Positions 16,193-23,769 of a stretch of 25,833 bases of DNA are shown piece after piece. The notes beneath the pieces are model-generated. The model saw only the letters and a list, made by a program, of their open reading frames with translations. It ran no database searches and had not been told where the DNA came from. The DNA is from a virus. Made by a program: the position numbers and the translations under genes. The stretch covers positions 1 through 25,833 of the IMG/VR virus record IMGVR_UViG_3300046028_000007; one strand, written 5' to 3'. Every line of letters starts with the position of its first letter. Position 1 is the stretch's first letter.

Positions 16193-16455
16193 TATTCGAA
16201 ATAAACAGTGACGCTTGCTGTGCCGCTAATGACAACATACAAACCATTTTCACAGTTGATGCCATCATAGAAGTTCATGTTTGTTGCCGCTGTCAGGGTG
16301 TAGGTGTCAATGATCTTGACATCTGTGCCTGGGGTTTGTGCATCGTACACAGTGATTGTGGGGGAACTGGTCACGCTACTGCAAAAAATGCCTTTTAGTT
16401 TGCCAGGCTGATTCTTCACCAAAGTGGTAGCGGAAATCTGTGAATAGTTGGACAT
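16192..16455 (-). CDS. Small beta-rich virion protein, 87 aa
   Basis: The start is taken at the ATG at 16455 because AAAGGATCATC lies directly ahead; an upstream in-frame ATG at 16470 would add five residues and lacks such a site. The product (MSNYSQISATTLVKNQPGKL to the terminal SVTVYFE) is predicted as short beta strands with few charged residues: KGIFCSSVTSSPTITVYDAQ, then a hydrophobic-polar alternation to the end. The single-sandwich look would fit a head decoration or fibre-base protein. It is wedged between the glycosyltransferase and the large fibre and couples into the latter via TAATG. No family is recognised with certainty. Confidence 0.65.
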   Translation of the reverse strand: MSNYSQISATTLVKNQPGKLKGIFCSSVTSSPTITVYDAQTPGTDVKIIDTYTLTAATNMNFYDGINCENGLYVVISGTASVTVYFE

Positions 16456-16482
16456 GATGATCCTTTGCAAAGGTGATTAAGT

Positions 16483-17148
16483 TTAACGATTTTTGAGCCA
16501 ATTTCCAAGATGTCCTTGGAACATTTTGTGTCCAGTGTGTCCCATGTGCATTTCAGGGTCAATCCACACTTTCCCGCCCATTTTGCGCCAGCGGATGCAA
16601 AAACTGTAGTCCTCGCCCCACTTGTAGTCATCCTCAAAAATATGGTCAAAAAGAGGATAAAAACGCTTCTCACTGTCTGCCTCATATCTGTGGCTTTCAG
16701 GGAAAGCCTCAATCAGTTTGGCAATGCAGTTTCTTGAAATCTTTAAAAAGCCCGTTGGAACGGCTTTGACCTCCAACAATCCTGTCTCAGGATTTGCCCA
16801 CAATTCTTCTTTTTCTAGGTAGTGAACAGCATATTCGATGGGGTCTTTGCGTCTTGGATAAATACCCGCCACCAAATCTTCAGGGGCATCGATCAGTTTG
16901 AGCAATGCGCCAGCTTCCCATGAAACGTCATTGTCAATAAATATCAGTTGATCACAGTCAGATTCTTCAAAGAATTTAGTCGCTGTGATACTGCGGGAGT
17001 CTGCAATTAAGGCATTGCCAATGTCATCCACAAAGGTGTAGGTGTCGCCCCTTTTTAGGAGTGAAGTTATATCTGTAAACAGACATCTCATTGTTCCCAT
17101 GTGAACCACGCCTGTGTAGGCTGGCATTGCAATCATTATGTGCATTTG
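16483..17148 (-). CDS. GT-A family glycosyltransferase
   Basis: The start is set at 17148 (MHIMIAMPAYTGVVHMGTMR) because TTTGGAGAACAA immediately precedes it; the ATG seven codons upstream lies in the terminator tail. The 221-residue product has the GT-A layout. A first strand MIAMPAY leads to a nucleotide-sugar region, then QLIFIDNDVSWEAGAL (about residues 66-82) with a DND metal motif at 71-73, then VAGIYPRRKDP. Near the C-terminus is GEDYSFCIRWRKMGGKVWID, whose Glu-Asp is the usual catalytic-base region in this group. It would transfer a sugar from a nucleotide donor to DNA, a virion protein or a host glycan. Acceptor and sugar are unknown. It lies in the virion gene block just after an intrinsic terminator. 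Confidence 0.83.
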   Translation of the reverse strand, partial: QMHIMIAMPAYTGVVHMGTMRCLFTDITSLLKRGDTYTFVDDIGNALIADSRSITATKFFEESDCDQLIFIDNDVSWEAGALLKLIDAPEDLVAGIYPRRKDPIEYAVHYLEKEELWANPETGLLEVKAVPTGFLKISRNCIAKLIEAFPESHRYEADSEKRFYPLFDHIFEDDYKWGEDYSFCIRWRKMGGKVWIDPEMHMGHTGHKMFQGHLGNWLKNR

Positions 17149-17154
17149 TTCTCC

Positions 17155-17192
17155 AAATAAAAAAGCCACCCCCCGATGTGGAGAGTGGCTTT
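17155..17192 (-). terminator. Intrinsic terminator/attenuator after the head genes
   Basis: On the minus strand AAAGCCAC (17192-17185) pairs with GTGGCTTT (17169-17162), with further C/G pairing inside the stem. The 3' arm runs into TTTTTTATTT. It sits 15 bases after the stop of the small head-fibre gene, and its U-tract abuts the ribosome binding site of the glycosyltransferase, so no separate promoter fits between them. Transcription of the glycosyltransferase and fibre genes must read through, or start further upstream. Confidence 0.85.
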
Positions 17193-17207
17193 ATCCATCA
17201 ATTCACA

Positions 17208-17441
17208 TTAAGACGTAATGCCAATGTTCTTGATAGCGGTGATGATGGCGTTCACTGCCGCAACTGTTTCAGCAGTTGAGGGAGTGGCTGTCAATGCGGT
17301 GATAGCACCAGCACGAACAACGGGGGTAATGCCATAAAAACCGACTTTGCCGCTAACAGCGCCCAATTGGACACCATCGGAAGCACTACCATTCATTAGG
17401 TAGTTGACTGTTTGCGTACTTGCTGCGCCTGGATTAGCCAT
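17208..17441 (-). CDS. Small head-fibre-like protein, 77 aa
   Basis: The protein reads as a short N-terminal peptide (PGAASTQTVNYLMNG), a strand segment with DGVQLGAVSGKVGFYGITPV (residues about 22-41) and a C-terminal Ala-rich helix (TAETVAAVNAIITAIKNIGI). The KVGFYGxTPVxR pattern followed by such a helix is common in small proteins directly behind phage coat genes and is often annotated as head fibre after the phi29 family. It has an AAAGGAAACGCATC binding site, 23 bases separate it from the coat gene, and the terminator at 17155 closes the unit. Location is presumably the capsid surface; function is inferred from family resemblance and position. Confidence 0.7.
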   Translation of the reverse strand: MANPGAASTQTVNYLMNGSASDGVQLGAVSGKVGFYGITPVVRAGAITALTATPSTAETVAAVNAIITAIKNIGITS

Positions 17442-17464
17442 GATGCGTTTCCTTTCCTAGTTAA

Positions 17465-18712
17465 TTAAGCTGCAACTCGGCAAGCGAGTTCAGGATACAG
17501 AGGGGCCCAGCCGTACAACACATCCACACGGGTGGGGATGGAGTCGTTATTGATGGTGTATTGACGAACAACACGCATTGACAAGCCAAGTTCCTTATCG
17601 GAAGCACGACCAGCGAACACAACGCCATCAGGCAATTCCAAGTCAGCAGTAGCCAAGGTGAAAGCATTTTTGTGCATCACCAAGTTCTGTGGGGACACAG
17701 TACCAGCTTTGTTGAATGGAGTCACAACAGCAGTGGTGCTTGTTGAACCAATGATGGTAACGTTCTGGAACTGACCGCCTGTGATGATCGCAGGGGAAAC
17801 AGTAACAGAAGAACCAGCAGAAGCGGCAACAGTCACATCAGCAGTCACAACGAAATTACGCAGTTTGCCAGAGCCGTAAGCAGAACGATTCTGGGGGTTA
17901 ACAGCGTACACGCCAGCGATCTGAATCACATCGCCTTGTTTCAGACCCGCTGTGCCAGCAGAAGAAACCAAAGTGATGGTAGATGTTTGCGCCCAACCTG
18001 ATGTCAAAGAACCAGTGAAAGTGGTGGTGTTGGTGGAGAGGGTGTCGGAGTATGAACCAAATGTTTGGTTCACAACGTTCTGATCCATCTTCCAGTTCAT
18101 ACCAGCAGAGTCACGGCCCATCATGCCTTTTTGGTATTGCTTGCCAATCACATCGGATGGAACAAACAAACCTTTCAAGCTGTCCACAATGGTTGCGCCA
18201 GTGAAAGGCTCAACGATGCAAGACCTACGACCATCACGGGGTGCGCCCTCTGAGTCCAAGTAAGCACCAGCGGTCAAGTAGGTGAGCAAGGATGTGGGAG
18301 GAGTGCCAGCAGTACCAACGATGTTGGCGGTGCTGTTCTTAGCCATTGTCAGACCATCAAAGTCAATCTTGTTGGCGACAGCAGCGACAGCGGGCTTCAA
18401 CACACGATCAGAGAACTGATCAAGGCTCAAAGCCAAGTCTTGTGTGGTGAACTGTGTGTCAACGTGAAACTGAGTGGACAAAGTAACGGGAACAGAAGTC
18501 TCGTTAAAGTCCTCAACGTTCAATGCAGGGCCAGATGTACCGATGAAACGGCCTGGTCTACGAACGTTCAGTGTGTTACCGATCTTTGCGCCTGAAACAG
18601 CGAATTGATCATCATAGTTGCGGTCAACTTCGCTAGAGAAAGTCAACTCGTTTTCCAAGACCATTAACGCTTCGTTGGTGATCATGGAGATAGTAAGCAG
18701 ATTATTGCTCAT
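17465..18712 (-). CDS. Major capsid protein, P22 coat-like
   Basis: The 415-residue protein matches the P22 coat family in length (P22 coat is 430) and pattern. The N-terminus is NLLTISMITNEALMVLENEL, then TFSSEVDRNYDDQF and the strand KIGNTLNVRRPGRF. A conserved stretch follows: HVDTQFTTQDLALSLDQFSD, then VLKPAVAAVANKID. The section at about 225-345 is beta-rich (GDVIQIAGVYAVNPQ, VVTADVTVAASAGSSVTVSP), the place of the telokin-like insertion domain of P22 coat. The C-terminus, DSIPTRVDVLYGWAPLYPEL, is a strong family hallmark. It forms the HK97-fold procapsid on the scaffold encoded just before it. A clear AAGGAAATAAA site precedes the ATG. Confidence 0.93.
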   Translation of the reverse strand: MSNNLLTISMITNEALMVLENELTFSSEVDRNYDDQFAVSGAKIGNTLNVRRPGRFIGTSGPALNVEDFNETSVPVTLSTQFHVDTQFTTQDLALSLDQFSDRVLKPAVAAVANKIDFDGLTMAKNSTANIVGTAGTPPTSLLTYLTAGAYLDSEGAPRDGRRSCIVEPFTGATIVDSLKGLFVPSDVIGKQYQKGMMGRDSAGMNWKMDQNVVNQTFGSYSDTLSTNTTTFTGSLTSGWAQTSTITLVSSAGTAGLKQGDVIQIAGVYAVNPQNRSAYGSGKLRNFVVTADVTVAASAGSSVTVSPAIITGGQFQNVTIIGSTSTTAVVTPFNKAGTVSPQNLVMHKNAFTLATADLELPDGVVFAGRASDKELGLSMRVVRQYTINNDSIPTRVDVLYGWAPLYPELACRVAA

Positions 18713-18740
18713 TTTATTTCCTTAAAAGAATGGGTTTATG

Positions 18741-19661
18741 TCAGCGAATTCGCCCTGCAAGTCTTGCCGCTTTCCAAGCCTGATACGAACCATGAAAATT
18801 CCCATCGGAAGTCAGATTCACATCACGCCCATTAGCCGCAGACCTGATCGGGTTGATCGGTGCTGGCGCTTTACTTTTCCCAACAACAGTCTTTGTCTGA
18901 GGCTCTGCCTTTTCAAACTGAGCCTCCAATCTCCCAATAGTTCTCAATGCGGATGTGACTGTCATGCCTTGCAGTTTTTCGGCAATTTCGGGATTCTCAG
19001 CCAAGTGATACAGCACTTGAGGGCCAACATCTGATTCAAAGATTGCATCACGCACTTCGTTGCTCACAACAACATCGGCAGACCCAACCATTGCCTCAAA
19101 ATCAGGCATCTCAGCTTTGGCAGATTCAACTCGCTTTGCCCAAGTGTTGATCACTTGTTGCCTTTGAGCCTCTACTTTAGCCTGTGCTTCCTTTTGCTTT
19201 TCTTCCGCTAATCGCTGATCCACTTTATAGTCTGTCAATGCTTTCGCATATTCATACATATCTGTGAACTGCTCTGGTCGGGGTTCTTCAGACGATTCAA
19301 CCTTTTGGGGTTGAGTTCTGCCTTCCAATTCCTTGACCTTGGCTTCTAAAGATTCCCTTGCTTCACGTTCCCGCTGGGCTTCTGCCCTTGCTTCCTCACG
19401 TTGCTTGGTTATCTTCTCAAACCGAATTTCCAACTTAGGATTTCGTTTTCGATCCTCTGTTGCTGTCGCTTCCTCTGACGCTTCAACTGGTTCACTCTGC
19501 CCATTATCGACCTCTGGCGGCTCTGCAACTGGTGCAGCCTCGCTAGGCGTTGAATCAGCTAAACCCATTCTCTTAGCGTTAAATTCAGCTAAATTTTCAC
19601 TTGTCACCACAGTAGTGGAGACCTTTGGTTGTGCAACTTGCACTTCCTGAACTTCTGACAT
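18741..19661 (-). CDS. Scaffolding protein
   Basis: The gene directly before the coat encodes a 306-residue, highly charged protein (Glu, Lys, Gln, Ala) with a long predicted coiled coil (about residues 70-175, including EKITKQREEARAEAQREREA and EEKQKEAQAKVEAQRQQ). An acidic N-terminal third is probably disordered. The C-terminus is basic and helical (SYQAWKAARLAGRIR), comparable to the coat-binding helix at the end of P22 scaffold; P22 scaffold is 303 residues. It would line the inside of the procapsid and leave before or during packaging. Ribosome binding site GAGGAAACTCA; the transcription unit probably starts at the promoter 19714-19742. Confidence 0.88.
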   Translation of the reverse strand: MSEVQEVQVAQPKVSTTVVTSENLAEFNAKRMGLADSTPSEAAPVAEPPEVDNGQSEPVEASEEATATEDRKRNPKLEIRFEKITKQREEARAEAQREREARESLEAKVKELEGRTQPQKVESSEEPRPEQFTDMYEYAKALTDYKVDQRLAEEKQKEAQAKVEAQRQQVINTWAKRVESAKAEMPDFEAMVGSADVVVSNEVRDAIFESDVGPQVLYHLAENPEIAEKLQGMTVTSALRTIGRLEAQFEKAEPQTKTVVGKSKAPAPINPIRSAANGRDVNLTSDGNFHGSYQAWKAARLAGRIR

Positions 19662-19683
19662 TGAGTTTCCTCAAAGAATTTTC

Positions 19684-19700
19684 CCAGTGAGCCTCACTGG
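19684..19700 (-). promoter_or_regulatory. Stem-loop in the scaffold/coat leader
   Basis: CCAGTGA pairs perfectly with TCACTGG around a three-base loop, about seven bases after the expected transcription start and some 23 bases before the scaffold ATG. There is no U-run after it (GAAAATTC follows), so it is not a standard terminator. A 5'-end stabilising hairpin, processing site or binding site for a regulator is possible. Confidence 0.6.
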
Positions 19701-19713
19701 TAAGGTTTGAGTA

Positions 19714-19742
19714 ATTATTTACCCTAATTCATTATCTGTCAA
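19714..19742 (-). promoter_or_regulatory. Sigma70-type promoter for scaffold and coat
   Basis: TTGACA (19742-19737) lies 17 bases from AATAAT (19719-19714), a full -35 match with optimal spacing and a five-of-six -10. The -35 begins on the base after the portal stop codon, and the expected start is near 19707, inside the 81-base gap before the scaffold gene. This would give the very abundant scaffold and coat mRNAs their own initiation point. Confidence 0.72.
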
Positions 19743-21860
19743 TTATTGCTGCATAAATGGATTTTGTTCGTGATCGATATCCATTGCCGCACCCATCGCA
19801 AACTGCTGTTGTTCAGCGTTCAAGCGGTCGATCTCAGCCAACAATTGATTGGGAGACATTCTTGCAATAAGCATTTTGACCAACGCATCAATCTCAGTCT
19901 TATTCTGCTCAGTAACTGCTTTGACGTTGGTTTGATTAACCTTTGCCTCGTTAATGGTCTCAGTGTTGTGCGCTCTTGCGGTGACATCCATGAGTTTGCG
20001 CTTGGTAGCGCCTTCCTCTTTGATCTGAGCCACTTGCATCCGATTGTTGATCTCAAGACCAGCGGCTTGCAACTGTTGTTGTAATTGCTCAATCATCTGC
20101 TGAGACTGAGCCAAACGCATCTGAACTTCAGGTGGAATGTCGGATTTCTCATCGATCTGAGCTAATGGGTTCATGGCGGCAAGGCGGTCTGCGATCACAT
20201 CAGCGCCTGGGAAGTCCATGTTCCTGAACACCAAGTCACCCGCAATGTTGAACAGTTCTGCATTGCCTGTGAGCAATGGCATCATGCTTTCAACGGCTTG
20301 TTGGCGCTTGGTTTGGAAGCCAGGCCCTGTGTCCATAACCACATCGTATTCACCCACAGTCACATCGTTTAGGACTTCATCAACCTCATTGCGCTGATTG
20401 ATGGTGGTCATGTCGGGCTGACCATCTGAGCCAATGATTCGCATCACTCGCTCTGTGTCGTAAATCTTGGGGATTAAATCCAATATGATTTTGCCCGTCT
20501 GACGAATAGAACGGGTCATGTTGTCATAGAAGTGGAAGTTTGACAGATCAACTTGGTTCTGCTGACCCGCCAATGCCTTACCTGAGATGTTTCCGCTTGG
20601 TAATTGGTTGGGGTCAAGAACGCCCAAAACCATCTGCAAGTCTGCGGAAATAGCGCCAGCCGCCTCCATGATGCCTGTTGGTGGTGGTTCAGGCTGAAGT
20701 CGGGTTGGTGCGGGTGCGGGTTGGCCCTCAATGTCCTTCTGTTTGTAGCGCAGAACAGGGGTTGACTTGATGTTAGCCATCGCCCATTCGTTTTCATGTC
20801 CCTCGTCTTGACCCTCGGCAAGCAGCCACTTAGCCTTTGGTGCAAGGGCAACGCTCTCGGTCATGGATGTGCGCCAGAAGTTGTACATCCGCTGTGGGTC
20901 TTTAGCAAATCTTACTAAGCCGTATTTCTTGCGCTTGTCATCAATGATCACTTGTGCGCCATAACAAGGCACGACAGGGATATATTTACCCGCCCATGTC
21001 TTTTCCTCAAGGATTTCCATTGCGGTGCATTTCATCCACTTGACTGCCTTGCGGAAGCTGTCTCGCTCATCAACCACAGTCAGACCCGATGCCTCTACAC
21101 GGGCAAAGAAGTTGTCTGAGTCGGCAAAGCCTGATGTGCCATCACTGAGCAAATACAGTTTGGCTCGTTCACGCTCAATCCAAAAGTATTCAGCAACCCG
21201 AATGTCCTCTTTGGTGAGCCATGCGGCAGTATCGTCACCAGTTGAACGCTGCTGAAAGTTTGCCCCATCATCAGCGCTTGGGTAATTTTCCCTAAATATC
21301 TTCTTGTCCATCACTGTGGTGATCAAGCAACGCTCTGCGTCTGAACCATCAGGGAGGATTGAGTTAGGGTCGAAATAGACTGTGAACGGGTTATCGATGG
21401 TGTCGATAAAGATTTCCTGATCAAAGGAAGTCTCACTCACATACTTTGTATTGATGCGCCAATAACCCCATCCCATGCGTACTGCGTAATCAAACGCTGT
21501 GTCATAGGCTGTGTCTGCGTTGGAGTTCACCTCGATGTGGCGGGTGATGCCCTCAATCACTTGGGCGATCTTGTAATCTGCCAAGTTATTCACAGGATGC
21601 ACCTTGATGCGGGGGCGTTGCATCCTTTGCTGATTGGTCACTTGACGAATGTATGCGTCAATTTTGTTGATCGTCAGGCAAGGGCGGGATTCAAGGTTGC
21701 GTGAGTTTTGAATCTCAACAGGCCATTGGTCGCCAGCGGCAAACTTCACATCCATCAACGCTTCTGCTCGGTTGGTGGAGTCGGCATCGTTGACCAAGCG
21801 CCAGAACTTGATCACCTCGTTAATCTTGTCGTTACTTCCTGATTCGTCTTGGTAAGCCAT
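19743..21860 (-). CDS. Portal protein, P22-like
   Basis: The 705-residue protein lies between the large terminase and scaffold and is close to P22 gp1 (725) in length. Family-like segments include FAAGDQWPVEIQNSR, CLTINKIDAYIRQVTNQQRM and QRPRIKVHPVN in the first 100 residues, then a Trp/Tyr-rich body (DYAVRMGWGYWRI). The GMQ-rich clip/crown side has KALAGQQNQVDLSNFHFYDN near residue 430. The C-terminal 150 residues are Gln-rich helix (QQMIEQLQQQLQAAGLEI), matching the helical barrel that projects into the P22 head. A dodecameric ring would form the DNA entry vertex, bind terminase, and later bind gp4. AAAGGG precedes the ATG. Confidence 0.92.
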   Translation of the reverse strand: MAYQDESGSNDKINEVIKFWRLVNDADSTNRAEALMDVKFAAGDQWPVEIQNSRNLESRPCLTINKIDAYIRQVTNQQRMQRPRIKVHPVNNLADYKIAQVIEGITRHIEVNSNADTAYDTAFDYAVRMGWGYWRINTKYVSETSFDQEIFIDTIDNPFTVYFDPNSILPDGSDAERCLITTVMDKKIFRENYPSADDGANFQQRSTGDDTAAWLTKEDIRVAEYFWIERERAKLYLLSDGTSGFADSDNFFARVEASGLTVVDERDSFRKAVKWMKCTAMEILEEKTWAGKYIPVVPCYGAQVIIDDKRKKYGLVRFAKDPQRMYNFWRTSMTESVALAPKAKWLLAEGQDEGHENEWAMANIKSTPVLRYKQKDIEGQPAPAPTRLQPEPPPTGIMEAAGAISADLQMVLGVLDPNQLPSGNISGKALAGQQNQVDLSNFHFYDNMTRSIRQTGKIILDLIPKIYDTERVMRIIGSDGQPDMTTINQRNEVDEVLNDVTVGEYDVVMDTGPGFQTKRQQAVESMMPLLTGNAELFNIAGDLVFRNMDFPGADVIADRLAAMNPLAQIDEKSDIPPEVQMRLAQSQQMIEQLQQQLQAAGLEINNRMQVAQIKEEGATKRKLMDVTARAHNTETINEAKVNQTNVKAVTEQNKTEIDALVKMLIARMSPNQLLAEIDRLNAEQQQFAMGAAMDIDHEQNPFMQQ

Positions 21861-21893
21861 ATTCAGCCCTTTATTTCGTGCGTCATTATCTCA

Positions 21894-23168
21894 TCAACCC
21901 ATCCAATTACTAGCCATTGCAATTTGCGCTGACTTTTTGCGTTTAGGCGGCTCTTTAATCATAAGTGCAATATATCTGAAAGCGTCTGCCCCGTGTGAGT
22001 AGTGATCATGCAATGGATTACGGCTGAACTGCCCTGTCTCAGGGTCAACCTCATACCGATAGTGTCTAAGGCAAGCCAAGCCATCTGCCGTGTGTTCCCT
22101 GTCAAAGTAGCAATTAGGGAAGATTGTCCTTGCGGCATTGATTGAGTCTAGGATTGGCACTCTTGGCATGATCTCGGTCTTGTACCCTGCGGCTCTTACG
22201 ATGTCATCAATTGACCGACCCGCTGCTGCCAAGGTCTTGTTCTCTGCATCATGGGGAAGCCAAATCTTGTCGTACACATAGCCATAGGTCTGCATGGTCG
22301 CCAAGTAATAACTGATGGTCTTTTGGCTATCCTCAATGTATCGGATTAGCCTGGTCTCCATGCCCACAAACTGCAAGAACCAAATGGCTGTGCTGTCTGA
22401 CCATCCCAAGTCAAAGATTGCGTGAACTGGCTTTGTAGCGTCATAAGGAACACGGCAGATTCGCCCATCCTTCTCGGCTTGTTGCATCTCTTTGGCAAAG
22501 ATCGCCCCATCCACAGTCTGTCGGCACAAACCTTCCCAAACTTGGTTATAGGCTTCCTCATCCCTTGCTTTGAGGGCATCTTTCTCAAGTTTGAGGGTGT
22601 CGGGAAACCAAGGGTTGTCGTACCAATTCACCTTCATGGTGATGGAATCTTGGGGTGGGTTTGCCACAAACCTTTGATAAGTCTCGTCTGTCTCCAACTC
22701 AGGGTTAAAGCTGATCCATATCTCTGAGCCTTGCTTTCGGATTGTCGGAATCAATACATTCCATGACAGTCGGCTGGTGGTCTGCGCTTCCTCAACCCAA
22801 CAAATGTCAACGCCCTCATAGGACTTGATGTTTGCCACATTGTTCTTCAGGCCCACAAAGCTGAACTCTGTGCCATTTCTACCCCTGATGCTTGTTTGAG
22901 TAATCTCGTAGAACGACAAAAGCCCCAGGCTGTCGATCTGGTCGCACAGTAACTTGTGAACTGAATCCTTGATCGATGTTTGGAACTCACGGGCGCACAG
23001 TATGCGGATGGGGTCTTTTGCGCCTTTGATCAGTAACGCTCGGGCAATTCCCCAACTCTTAGCCCCACCTCGACCACCATAAAGAACCTTGTAACGGCTC
23101 TTTTTGAACAGACCTTCCAACTTAACGGGAAACTCTGCCTTGGCAATGGCATCGGTTACATCGCTCAT
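21894..23168 (-). CDS. Terminase large subunit (Terminase_3-like)
   Basis: The 424-residue packaging motor/nuclease shows all expected landmarks. The Walker A-type loop is GGRGGAKS at residues 31-38. Walker B is VDICWVEEA with acidic residues at 126-127. The coupling motif is ISFNP near 152-156. The RNase H-like nuclease has acidic residues in FDLGWSDS (D253), LPHDAENK (D307) and SHGADAFRY (D395). The ATP domain pumps DNA through the portal and the nuclease cuts the concatemer. It overlaps the small subunit as ATGA, and the portal gene follows after 33 bases. The type of genome ends (headful or site-specific) is not visible, though P22-like neighbours favour headful. Confidence 0.95.
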   Translation of the reverse strand: MSDVTDAIAKAEFPVKLEGLFKKSRYKVLYGGRGGAKSWGIARALLIKGAKDPIRILCAREFQTSIKDSVHKLLCDQIDSLGLLSFYEITQTSIRGRNGTEFSFVGLKNNVANIKSYEGVDICWVEEAQTTSRLSWNVLIPTIRKQGSEIWISFNPELETDETYQRFVANPPQDSITMKVNWYDNPWFPDTLKLEKDALKARDEEAYNQVWEGLCRQTVDGAIFAKEMQQAEKDGRICRVPYDATKPVHAIFDLGWSDSTAIWFLQFVGMETRLIRYIEDSQKTISYYLATMQTYGYVYDKIWLPHDAENKTLAAAGRSIDDIVRAAGYKTEIMPRVPILDSINAARTIFPNCYFDREHTADGLACLRHYRYEVDPETGQFSRNPLHDHYSHGADAFRYIALMIKEPPKRKKSAQIAMASNWMG

Positions 23169-23437
23169 TCGGGCTTAATGAATGTGACTTGAATCCCACC
23201 CAAAAGGGGTGTTCCATCTGCGTTCTCAATCGTTGTCGCCTGAACCGCTTTGCCATCCACTCGGTCGATGATCTCTTTGATCGCCCAAGGCTCTCCCGCC
23301 TCGGCTTGGCTCACCAACTGCTCGGCAATGCTTCTGAGGCGGTGAGGCTCTTGAACCAAAACAAGGCGCAACTTGTCATAGAACATTCTGCTTTTGACAG
23401 CGTTCTGGTTGCCTTGTTGACCACCTCTTTCAGCCAT
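23165..23437 (-). CDS. Terminase small subunit, short form
   Basis: The 90-residue product begins GGQQGNQNAVKSRMFYDKLR and continues with a helical segment (LVLVQEPHRLRSIAEQLVSQ) and AGEPWAIKEIIDRVDGKAVQ. The last is a motif shared by many phage small DNA-packaging proteins in front of Terminase_3 genes. The C-terminus is a short strand (GIQVTFIKPE). It is much shorter than P22 gp3 (162 residues). It would recognise the packaging site and regulate the large subunit; the ATGA overlap with that gene supports the pairing. Confidence 0.8.
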   Translation of the reverse strand: MAERGGQQGNQNAVKSRMFYDKLRLVLVQEPHRLRSIAEQLVSQAEAGEPWAIKEIIDRVDGKAVQATTIENADGTPLLGGIQVTFIKPE

Positions 23438-23468
23438 TCGAGTCGATTCCTAAGTGTTTGAGCCTAAA

Positions 23469-23633
23469 TTACTTTTTTGTCTTAGGCGTTGGTTTCTTAT
23501 TAGCCTTTTTTTCGGCTTCACGCTTAACAGAATAGGCAATTGCCACCGCTTGTTTGGGTGGCTTGCCTGATTCGATTTCTTCCTTGATATTGGCTCTAAG
23601 TGCCTTGGGGGTCATTGATGCTATTAGAGGCAT
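23469..23633 (-). CDS. Small lysine-rich protein, 54 aa (DUF6496-like)
   Basis: The start is set at 23633 because AAGGAACAAA lies just ahead; the upstream possible start at 23684 would create a large overlap with the 57-residue gene. The product reads MPLIASMTPKALRANIKEEI, then ESGKPPKQAVAIAYSVKREA and a lysine-rich tail (KKANKKPTPKTKK). The KQAVAIAYS-type helix with a basic tail is common in tiny phage proteins near packaging genes. It may bind nucleic acid; that is inference from charge. It lies directly before the terminase genes. Confidence 0.68.
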   Translation of the reverse strand: MPLIASMTPKALRANIKEEIESGKPPKQAVAIAYSVKREAEKKANKKPTPKTKK

Positions 23634-23769
23634 TTTGTTCCTTTGACAGTTCAGCCAATAAGTTGGTGAGTTCTTGCACCGCACCGCTGATCTGCATTAA
23701 CACTGCCTCATGTTGTTTGGCAGTGCTTCTGAGTTCCTCGATGCGGTTGGCGATCTTCTCAGCGTTCAT
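23596..23769 (-). CDS. Small coiled-coil protein, 57 aa
   Basis: An open frame from ATG 23769-23767 to TAG 23598-23596 starts in a TAATG overlap with the previous gene and overlaps the next by 38 bases. The product (MNAEKIANRIEELRSTAKQH, then EAVLMQISGAVQELTNLLAE, then a polar tail ending NDPQGT) has heptad-like leucine/isoleucine spacing over residues 5-43 and is probably a short coiled coil. There is no strong binding site of its own, so translation is likely coupled to the upstream gene. Function unknown. It is easily missed because of its size. Confidence 0.6.
   Translation of the reverse strand: MNAEKIANRIEELRSTAKQHEAVLMQISGAVQELTNLLAELSKEQNASNSINDPQGT

Noticed and set aside
16456-16470. 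Earlier ATG for the small beta-rich protein before the large fibre
   Set aside because: The ribosome binding site AAAGGATCATC fits only the ATG at 16455; the extension MQRII overlaps that site.
18741-19661. Charged coiled-coil protein before the coat considered as a prohead protease fused to scaffold
   Set aside because: No protease motif is visible, and length, acidic N-terminus, coiled coil and basic C-terminal helix fit a P22-type scaffold without protease.
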